Shown one piece after another: positions 37,032-47,500 of a DNA stretch of 64,000 nt. A program made the translations under genes and the position numbers. The DNA is taken from the NCBI GenBank assembly GCA_963674625.2, contig CAXXXO010000002.1, forward strand, positions 124,001 to 188,000, in the 5' to 3' direction. Numbering within the stretch: the stretch's first letter is position 1; each line of letters begins with the position of its first letter. Below the pieces are notes generated by a model. That model was not told the origin of the DNA and did not search any database. It was given only the letters and a program-made list of their open reading frames with translations. The stretch comes from JALHFZ01 sp963674625 (lineage in GTDB: Bacteria; Synergistota; Synergistia; Synergistales; Aminobacteriaceae).

Positions 37032-38449
37032 GATACGACCCCGGGCAGCAGGAGGGGTTTGAAAAACTTGGAAGCGCCGTGGGAGGGCTCGAGCGTGCCG
37101 GGCGGAAGGTCGGCGGACGGGTTCTTTCACGACTTGTGCCTCCTGTTGACCCCCGGCCTCTCGAATGGGGGGCCGATGCCCGCTGGGCTCTGGAAGATCA
37201 AAACCCCCGCAGGGCGCGGATGATAATCTACATTGTGTTTGTTGTATTTCTTCTCCTCTTCACATGGGCGGCTTTCGCTTCCCTCGACGAGGTGGTTCAC
37301 GGCGTCGGCAAGGCCATTCCGGCTTCCGGCACCCAGATCATCCAGTCCGTGGACGGCGGCGTGGTGGAGGAGATCTTCGTCTCCGAAGCCCAGCGGGTGG
37401 ACAAAGACACCCTTCTTCTCCGTGTGGACCCTACCCGGTCGAGCTCCATGCTCGGGCAGCAGCAGGCGAAACTTCTCACCCTCAAAGCCAGGGCCGCCCG
37501 GCTTACCGCCCTCAGTTCCGGAAAACCCTTCGTGCCTCCCCCGGAGGCCGTCGCCGAGATGCCCCAGATTGTGGACCAGGAGATGGTCTTTTACCGGACG
37601 AGCCTCGAAGAGCTGAATTCCAAAATCTCCGTCGGGAAGGATCAGCTTTCCCAGCGGCGTCAGGAACTGGCGGAGGCGAACTCGAGACTCACCCACGTCC
37701 TCCGGGCCTATGATCTTGCGGGCAAAGAGCTCGCCGTAACCCGTCCTCTTCTTGCCAGCGGAGCCGTGCCGAAGGTCGAGGTCATGCGCCTTGAAAAAGA
37801 GGAAGCCAGGGCAGCGGGGGAGCGGGACCAGGCCAGGAGCCAGATCGCCCGGATACGGGCCGGGATCGAGGAAGCGGAGGGACAGGTGCGGGAGGTGGAG
37901 CTTCGATACCGCAACGCCTGGAGAAACGAACTCAGCACGACCCTTGCGGAGATGGAAAGCCTGACCCAGGGAAACAAAGGTCTTGCCGACCGGCTCGCCC
38001 ACTCGGACATCCGCTCACCCATAAACGGCACGGTGAAGAGGCTCTTCGTCAACACTCCGGGAGGGGTGATCCTCCCCGGAGGTGTGGTGGCGGAGATCGT
38101 TCCCATAGAGGACGCCCTCGTGGTGGAAGCCCAGCTTTCCCCGAAGGACCGGGCCTTCATTCAGCCCGGACAGGCCGCAGTCGTCAAGTTCACAGCATAC
38201 GAATACGCCGTCTACGGCGGACTCGACGGGGTGGTGGAGTATATCGCCCCCGACACGATAACGGATGAGCGGGGAAATACCTTCTACAAGGCCCGCATCC
38301 GGACGAACCGGGAAGAATTCGGAGCAGACCTTCCCATATTGCCGGGAATGGTTGCCCAGGTCGATATTATGACCGGAAAAAAGACGATTTTATCGTACCT
38401 TTTGAAGCCGCTGCTTCGGGCGAGGGCGAATGCCCTCAGAGAACGGTAG
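37028..38449 (+). CDS. Type I secretion membrane fusion protein, HlyD/LapC type
   Basis: A 473-residue adaptor. One membrane segment (about residues 68-86: IIYIVFVVFLLLFTWAAF) is followed by the lipoyl half VVHGVGKAIPASGTQIIQSVDGGVVEEIFV, a long coiled coil (about 180-300) and the second half SDIRSPINGTVKRLFVNTPGGVILPG. The C-terminal block DTITDERGNTFYKARIR is typical of HlyD. It bridges the ABC exporter and the outer membrane channel. Overlap with the exporter gene is 4 bases. Confidence 0.92.
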   Translation: MRYDPGQQEGFEKLGSAVGGLERAGRKVGGRVLSRLVPPVDPRPLEWGADARWALEDQNPRRARMIIYIVFVVFLLLFTWAAFASLDEVVHGVGKAIPASGTQIIQSVDGGVVEEIFVSEAQRVDKDTLLLRVDPTRSSSMLGQQQAKLLTLKARAARLTALSSGKPFVPPPEAVAEMPQIVDQEMVFYRTSLEELNSKISVGKDQLSQRRQELAEANSRLTHVLRAYDLAGKELAVTRPLLASGAVPKVEVMRLEKEEARAAGERDQARSQIARIRAGIEEAEGQVREVELRYRNAWRNELSTTLAEMESLTQGNKGLADRLAHSDIRSPINGTVKRLFVNTPGGVILPGGVVAEIVPIEDALVVEAQLSPKDRAFIQPGQAAVVKFTAYEYAVYGGLDGVVEYIAPDTITDERGNTFYKARIRTNREEFGADLPILPGMVAQVDIMTGKKTILSYLLKPLLRARANALRER

Positions 38450-38513
38450 ACTTTTCTCATTGAAGAGAAATTCCTTAGCGCCCGTCGGGCGAGCAGAAGA
38501 TGGAGGGGTAGAT

Positions 38514-41500
38514 ATGACCACACAGAACAATCCCGTCGGAAACGGAATGAGGGTGCTCTCGGTAAGCGGCGAGGTTCTTACCCGGGGAGCGGACGGAAAT
38601 ATGAGGCAGGTGGTTCCGGGGGAATACCTGGCCCCCGGCGATATACTCGTCACCCGGGCCGGGGCGGTGCTCCTGCAGAACGCCCAGGGACAGTATGCCG
38701 AAATCCCACCCAATCATTCCCTGACCGTTTCACCCGCCATGGTCGGCCTTTTCCTCCCCGGCGGGACGGAGGCAGTTCTGTCTCCCTCCCCTGATGAATC
38801 TCAGACCGGCGCCCCGGTCAATACTGCCGGAACGGACGACGGGTTCGGCGAGAGCGGCGGAGGGGCCATAAGGAACTGGAACGGCCACGGCTTTGTCCGT
38901 CTTCCCCGGATAAACTTCTTTCATGACCAGAACCTGAGCCGGTGGGACAACCTCGGCCGGGACGTGAATGAGACCTTTACCTTCATGGGACGCCATACCA
39001 TGAACCCCAGAATAGGGTATGAATATTCAACCGATCGTGCCCCACTGGACGAATTTCGACCTGAGACCGACCGTCTCTGGTGGGGAGACCGGGAACCTTC
39101 CCGGGACGACTTCATAAACCGCCCGCCTCTTGTCTCTCCTCCTGACGGGGGAGTTACTGACGAGGACGTTCCTCTTGTCCTCGATCTTCTCAAATACGCG
39201 TCGGACCCGGAAGGCAAACCGGTTGCGATCATATCTGCCGAAGCGGGCTCGGGGACGGTGGTCATTCACCCCGACGGAACGGTCACCTACACGCCGAACG
39301 AGGACTTTCACGGCGAGGATACCATCACATTCACGGTAAGCGACGGTTTCGGCGGGACCACCACGTCAACGGTCACCGTCACGGTGAATCCTGTGGTTGA
39401 CATAGCCCCGGACGCAGCCGAGACGACCGAGGACACCCCTGTGGTCACGGACGTCCTGGCAAACGACACCTTCGGCCCGAACGCCGAGGTCACGGCGGTC
39501 ACCCAGGGTTCGGGGGGCTCCGTCACCATCAACCCCGACGGCACGGTAACCTATACTCCGGGGCCGGGCTTTCAGGGGCTGGCGGAAGGGGAGACGGGGA
39601 CGGACACCTATACCTACACGGTCACCACCGCTGCCGGAAACACTGAAACCACAACCGTCACGGTGATTATTCATGGGTTGAATGACGGACCAGTGGGGAG
39701 CGATCTGCCGGGTCAGAGCGATCTGGACGGAGAAGCTGTCGCTGTCTCCGTGGCTGGAGCCTTCAGCGATCCCGATGCAACTGACGTATTGACTTACAGC
39801 ACAACGGGGCTTCCCGCTGGCCTGACCATAGACCCTCTCACCGGTGTGATCAGCGGAACGATCGACAACTCCGCGTCCCAGGGTTCAACAGGTGCAAACC
39901 CTGCCGGCACCTATACGGTGGTCGTCACCGCGACCGACCCTCACGGAGCGTCGGTGAGCGAAACCTTTCAATGGACGGTGACGAACCCAGGACCTGATGC
40001 CGTAAACGATGTAAACTCTGTTGAACAGAATGAAGTGCTGACTGTCGGCACCGCCGGGGGAGTGCTTGCAAACGACGCCGACCCGGACGGGGACGTTCTC
40101 ACGGTCAGTGCGGTCAATGGTGTCGCAGGAAATCTCGGAAACCCGGTGGCCGGTTCGGACGGCGGAACCTTTACGCTGAACGGCGACGGCAGCTATACCT
40201 TCAATCCGGGAAATGCCTTCGAATATCTTGCAGCGGGTGAGAGCAAGACAACAAGTATTACCTACACGATCAGCGACGGAGAGGGAGGCACAGACACGGC
40301 AACCCTCTCCGTTACTGTGAACGGAGAAAATCAGGCTCCGGTGGGGAACCAGCTTCCCCCGCAGAGCGACATTGACGGCGGGGAATTGACCCTTTCCCTT
40401 GCGGGCGCCTTCAGCGATCCGGACACGTCGGATGTACTGACCTACAGCGCCGAGGGGCTTCCTGCTGGGCTTTCCATCGACCCGGTCAGCGGAGTAATCA
40501 GCGGGACCATCGACAACTCCGCCTCCCAGGCGGGCACTTCGGGGAACCCGGATGGAACCTACACGGTAGTGATCACTGCCACCGACCCTCAGGGAGCGTC
40601 GGTGAACGAAACCTTCACCTGGACGGTGGCGAATCCGGTGCCGGATGCTGTGGATGATGTGAACAGCACCGGGGAGAACACTCCGTTGACCGTATCGGCA
40701 GCCGCCGGAGTCCTTGGAAATGACACTGACCCGGATGGAGACGCCCTCACGGTGAGCGCCGTGAACGGAGCTTCGGGGAACATCGGAAATTCCGTTGCTG
40801 GTTCGAACGGAGGCACTTTCACACTGAATGCGGACGGCAGCTACGATTTCGACCCGGGAACTGCCTTCGACGATCTTGCGGTGGGGGAGAACCGGACAAC
40901 GAGCATTAACTACACCGTCAGCGACGGCGAGGGCGGAACGGATACGGCGACACTTACGATCACGCTGAACGGGATCAATGATGTCCCCGTTGTGAACGAA
41001 CTTCCCCCCCAGAGCGACCTGGACGGCGAGAGTGTGACCCTTTCCCTTGCGGGCGCCTTCAGCGATCCGGACACGTCGGATGTACTGACCTACAGCGCCG
41101 AGGGGCTTCCTGCTGGGCTTTCCATCGACCCGGTCAGCGGAGTAATCAGCGGGACCATCGACAACTCCGCCTCCCAGGCGGGCACTTCGGGGAACCCGGA
41201 TGGAACCTACACGGTAGTGATCACTGCCACCGACCCTCAGGGAGCGTCGGTGAACGAAACCTTCACCTGGACGGTGGCGAATCCGGTGCCGGATGCTGTG
41301 GATGATGTGAACAGCACCGGGGAGAACACTCCGTTGACCGTATCGGCAGCCGCCGGAGTCCTTGGAAATGACACTGACCCGGATGGAGACGCCCTCACGG
41401 TGAGCGCCGTGAACGGAGCAGCGGGGAACATCGGAAATTCCGTTGCTGGTTCGAACGGAGGCACTTTCACACTGAATGCGGACGGCAGCTACGATTTCGA

Positions 41501-44500
41501 CCCGGGAACTGCCTTCGACGATCTTGCGGTGGGGGAGAACCGGACAACGAGCATTAACTACACCGTCAGCGACGGCGAGGGCGGAACGGATACGGCGACA
41601 CTTACGATCACGGTGAACGGGATCAATGATGTCCCCGTTGTGAACGAACTTCCCCCCCAGAGCGACCTGGACGGCGAGAGTGTGACCCTTTCCCTTGCGG
41701 GCGCCTTCAGCGATCCGGACACGTCGGATGTACTGACCTACAGCGCCGAGGGGCTTCCTGCTGGGCTTTCCATCGACCCGGTCAGCGGAGTAATCAGCGG
41801 GACCATCGACAACTCCGCCTCCCAGGCGGGCACTTCGGGGAACCCGGATGGAACCTACACGGTAGTGATCACTGCCACCGACCCTCAGGGAGCGTCGGTG
41901 AACGAAACCTTCACCTGGACGGTGGCGAATCCGGTGCCGGATGCTGTGGATGATGTGAACAGCACCGGGGAGAACACTCCGTTGACCGTATCGGCAGCCG
42001 CCGGAGTCCTTGGAAATGACACTGACCCGGATGGAGACGCCCTCACGGTGAGCGCCGTGAACGGAGCTTCGGGGAACATCGGAAATTCCGTTGCTGGTTC
42101 GAACGGAGGCACTTTCACACTGAATGCGGACGGCAGCTACGATTTCGACCCGGGAACTGCCTTCGACGATCTTTCGGTGGGGGAGAACCGGACAACGAGC
42201 ATTAACTACACCGTCAGCGACGGCGAGGGCGGAACGGATACGGCGACACTTACGATCACGGTGAACGGGGTCAATGACACCCCCCTGGCTGTGGATGACG
42301 CGAACTGCACCGGGGAGAACACACCGCTGACCATCTCTGCCGCTGAGGGAGTGTTGAAGAACGATTCCGATCCCGACGGAGACGCACTCACGGTGGGGGC
42401 GGTGAATGGAGCCGCGGGAAACGTCGGAGGATCTGTGACTGGTTCTGCCGGCGGTACCTTTGTATTGAACGCGGATGGCAGCTACACCTTCAACCCGGGA
42501 ACTGCTTTCGACGATCTGGCGGTGGGCGAGAACCGGACGACGAGCATTAACTACACCGTCAGCGACGGCGAGGGAGGATCGGACACCGCGACCCTGACCA
42601 TCACGGTGAACGGGATCAATGATGCTCCCGTGGCAAAAGACGACAGCGGAAATGTCAAAGAGGACACAAAGCTGACGGAGACGGGCAATGTCCTTTCGAA
42701 CGATACGGACGTGGACAACGGTGCGTCCTTGACCGTAACCGGTGTCAATGGTGAAGCGACCCTGGTGGGAACGGTGGTTTCAGGCACCTACGGAACGGTG
42801 GCCATTGCAGCCGACGGGACCTACACTTACACGCTGACAAACGGTGACCCCGCAGTGCAGGCTCTGGCGGTCGGTGAGACACTTACGGAGAGCTTCACCT
42901 ACACGGTGAGCGACGGCCAGGGGAGCACAGACACGACTACCCTTACCATTACGGTGAACGGGACGAATGACGCTCCGGTTATTTCATTGACGGGCACAGA
43001 CAGCGCCGCTGCCTCCTTCACCGAGACGAACGCCGGTCTTTCGGAGAGCGGCACTCTGACGCTGACTGATATTGACCTTACAAATACGGTGGGGACAAGC
43101 GTCGTCTCCGTAGCGGCGGGCGGTTTTACCGATGGCCTGATTCTCTCTAATGCCCAGCTGCTCTCCATGCTCACCGCATCTGGTGCCCTCAATTCTGCCC
43201 AGACGGCAGGCTCCATAAACTGGACCTTCGATTCCGGCAGCGAGGCCTTTAATTTCCTTCCCGCAGGGCAGCAGCTCACCCTTACCTACACGGTGCGGGC
43301 AACGGACAGCTCGGGAGCTTCCGATGATCAGACGGTGTCGATCACAGTTACAGGAACGAACGATTCCGGGGTCATCAAACCCGATACGGCAGTTTGCATC
43401 GAGGATTTTCCGCTGGCCGGGAATGTCCTTACGAACGATACTCCTGATCCCGACACGAACGAACCTCTTGCAGTGACGAAGTTCATGATTGCAGGAGATC
43501 CGGCGGAGTATACGCCGGACGGTACTTCTGTCAATATCCCCAATGTGGGAAGCATTTCTATGAACAGCAATGGAACCTATACATTTACCCCTCTGCCGAA
43601 TTACAGCGGACCGGTGCCTGTTATCACCTATACGGCAGGCAACTTGACATTCTCCAGCACCGCCACATTGACCATAACTCTTAACCCGGTGTCCGACGCT
43701 CCGTCCTGGCCCGCTCACACAGAAGTCACGACGAACGAGGACACGATAGTCGCCCTTAACCTGAAAATGCCTGTCATCACAGACAATACGGACAAGAACG
43801 GGGCACTTCCCGGAGACCACCCTGAACGGCTGGGTTTCATCACGCTGGAAAGCATCGATGCCGGAACTCAGATTTACAAGGGTGACGGCACAACGCTCCT
43901 CTTCACGGGGGCCAACAACACGATGCGGATAGTTATCGTCGACAGCATGGGGAACATGGACTCTTCGGTCCATTATACAAATCTTGCCTCGGATATCAGC
44001 TATGCCTCGGCAATCAAGCTGACCCAGGCGGAGTTCCAAGCACTGATGGCACTGCCCTCTGCCAATCGCCATAATGACGTCGATATGACTCTTCGCGTAA
44101 CCAGCTACGAAACCGACGACAGCGGCAACAAGGATACGAACGTCACTGGCGCAACAGCGGCTCTTCCGGTCCACGTGGAAGTTCTCGCGGTCACCGATCC
44201 GGTGGACCTGAAAATCGCCGGTTCTGACACCTCGCACACGGTTACAATTAACGAAGATTCTTTCCTCAACCTGACCGAACTGCTGACTACAAGCTTTAAT
44301 GATACTGACGGGAGCGAATATAGGTCAATCATATTAGAAAATCTGCCTCTTGGGACAAATGTAAACGGTAATGTGATAGGTGCTTCTGGAACAATAACGA
44401 TACCTCTTACAGGAGGAAACGCGATCCCTCCAATAAATTTAACCCCGCCCCGAAATTTCAGCGGAGATATAACAGATATATCTGTTACCCTCCGGGCAAA

Positions 44501-47500
44501 GGATGCGGACAGTGACTCACCTGGCCATACGCCTGCTGTCGAGACCGACACAGTCACGCTGGACCTTCATGTGAACCCTGTCGCCGGAGATGTCAGCGCG
44601 GGCCCGGTCACCACAAACGAGGACACCGGGGTGAAATTCCTGAATACGATCACCCTGACCGATACGGACGGCAGCGAGAGCATCACCGCCATCACGGTGA
44701 AGGATGTTCCGACCGGCTGGGTTGTTAAGGACGAAGGAGGCGTGATCGTTTTCACCGGTGATGGATCAGCGGACTATACTGTACCTGCTGGAGATGTAGC
44801 TTCAGGGGAATATAAAAACTACACCATCACTCCACCTGCCCATTCGAGCGTTGATGGATCTCTGACGCTGGCTGTCATCACGAGCGATACCAAGACAGTG
44901 AACGGGATTCCGCTGACGGCAGTCACAACGAAGGATCTCCCCCTGGCCGTCGTTGTCCACCCGGTGGCGGAGGTCACGACCCTTGATTCCAACAATGACG
45001 GCACTCCAGATCTCACTCTGAACGGCGACTTCAACTACGCCACGCCGGCCAGCGAGGATACCTGGTTCCCCCTGAACACAAACGGCTTCGACTTCAAAAC
45101 TCCCTGGACAAATCAGGACGCCGACGGCTCGGAGAAGACCTTCGCCCTGCTGACCCCCGTTCTCAACGGAGGGATTGATTCCGCTAACGGGTCGCGATTC
45201 AGCTATGTGGATGGCTCTGGAAATACCCAGACCCTCACCTATTTTACCGGCAGTCCTGTTGCCATACCCGTCGAATTCCTTAATACGGTCCAGTTCATCG
45301 CTCCGCCTAACGTGGCGGGTTCTTTCCAGATTCAGATCCAGGCTAAAACTGTGGATACCGACCCAAATACAAGCGAGGTGGTAACTGCTATTTCCGGCAA
45401 CGCCGTTCTGACGAATCTCATCGTCCAGCCTGTGGCGGACCTCGTGACACTGGCCGCTTCATCTCCTGCCAAGGGGAATGAGGACACGCCCCTTGATCTG
45501 AATATTCGTCCGTCAAGCAGCGACCCTTCAGAGACCTTCACCGTCACGATTTCCTCCATTCCGGCCGGGAGTGTTCTGACCTACAAAGGAGTTGTGCAGG
45601 ACTCATCGACGGGCAGCGTCACAATCGAAAATTTCGACAGGACTGCGCCGCTGACGATTCTTCCTCCCCACGACAGCAACGCCGACTTCACCCTGAACGT
45701 CAGCGCCGTCTCAGTGGATACGTCCGGGGGCGTCACCGACATCTCTTCGGCACAGACCCTTCAGATTTCTGTAGATCTTCAGGGCGTCGCCGACCCGGCA
45801 AACATTACGATTTCGTCGCCGAATTTCACCGAAGCCCAGGTGGACGGGGACGGCCACGGAATTCTGCTTTCGAACTTCATTACCGGGGCGTCTCTTACGG
45901 ATACGGACGGTTCGGAGACCCTATCCCTCGTCGTCACGGGGCTCGACCCGAAATTTTCTATTTCAGGGGGGACTTTCGTCGGAGGAACAGGTGAGGGACG
46001 CCAGTGGATCATCTGTGCGGCGGCGCTTCCCACCTGCAAAATCGTCGCTCCGGCGAACTTCAGCGGAACCGTGGACTTCGATGTCCGCGCCGTTACCACC
46101 GAGGACGACGGCCATTCCCTGACGGGACCTTTCGTGCCTGTAAGCGGCACTATCACCCCCTCTCCCGAGGCAGAAATGGTGACATCGACTGTTGCCGACG
46201 AGGACACGCTGACGAAGCTCAATTTTGATATTCAGCAGAGAAACGGCGATGCCGACGAGGAGATCACCTCCGTTTCGGTCAGAATCTCAGAAATGGAGGG
46301 GCATGGGTTCAGCCTCTTCCTGGGGAACTCCGGGACCACGCTGGCCACAGCGGCCGGACAGGCCGGGTCCGGCGTCACCATTGACGGTGATTTCTATAAA
46401 ATCAGCGGAACTGCTCTGGGCAATATCTGGGCAAAGGGTGACCCGAACAGCAGCGGAGAGCATGCTTTCGACATCCGCTACGAAGTGACCGACCCCTCTT
46501 CCGACGGCACCCTTCCGGCAGTTGCCTCTACCACGAATGGAACATACACTTTGACTGTGAACTCGGTCACAGACGACACGACCACCACCCTGACGAACCT
46601 GACGGCCAGCAACGGGAACGCCGTCATTTCGGGTTCCACTGTCACTGCGTCGGGAACGACCACGATTTCCATGGACGTGGTGGTGCAGCAGGCGGCTGAT
46701 CTTCAAGCCGGAAACACTCCCGATACTGACGGAAGCGAGCATCTCCTTCGCTTCGTCATCGACGGAGTTCCCGACGGAGTGACCGTTCAGGGAGGGGTGT
46801 ACATCGGCGACACCCCGGGCAATCCCAACACGGGCCAGTGGCTGGTAGACGTTTCCCCCGATCAGGCCTTTGCAGGATCGGGCACTCTCACCCAGACCCT
46901 CGTCTTTCAGCTGGACGGTACGGCTGACTTTCTGTCGGACCTCAACCAGACCATCACCGTGACAGCCGTCACTCAAGATGGAGAGAGCGCGGGGGAGATG
47001 ATTTCAGGCGCTTCCTTTACTATTCTCACCCCTTCTGACTTCAATGCGTCAATGCCCTCCGCAGATGTGCCCGCCGTCATCACGGAGGCTGAATTCACAC
47101 CCCTTGCACCGGGCGCCCTGGAGGACGGAGGGATGAATCTCAACGATCTTGTGGATTTTGAACTGACAGGCTCCAGTCCTTTCTCCATAACCCTGACGGG
47201 AATTCCCGCAGGTTCAGCGGTGAGCGGCATGACCATGACCATGGTAAACGGTGAGGAGATCTGGACGGCCTCTGGATCCGGAGGAGACGGAGCGCTTCAG
47301 TCCCTTCTCTCGGGCATCACGATAACTCCTCCCGAGAACTGGAACGACAACAACCACCCCGGCGGGCTGACCTTTGAGGCAAAGCTCACCACCTACACTC
47401 CGAGCGGTGCGCAGAATAACGCCCAGGTTGACATCGTTCAGCCCGTTGGCCCGGTCTCCGATGCAACGGAGATCAGCATTTCGGCTCCTGAGGGTAGTGA

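Noticed and set aside
38430..38513. Upstream extension of the adhesin frame to 38430
   Set aside because: It overlaps the HlyD-like gene, and ATG 38514 has a good GGAGGGG before it and gives a retention-module-like N-terminus.
40389..42277. Regular repeats as a possible CRISPR array
   Set aside because: Units are 648 bases, contiguous and in frame within the adhesin gene; there are no spacers and no cas genes.
42984..44237. Long minus-strand open frame opposite the adhesin gene
   Set aside because: It mirrors the codon bias of the plus-strand repeats and has no recognisable domain or ribosome binding site.
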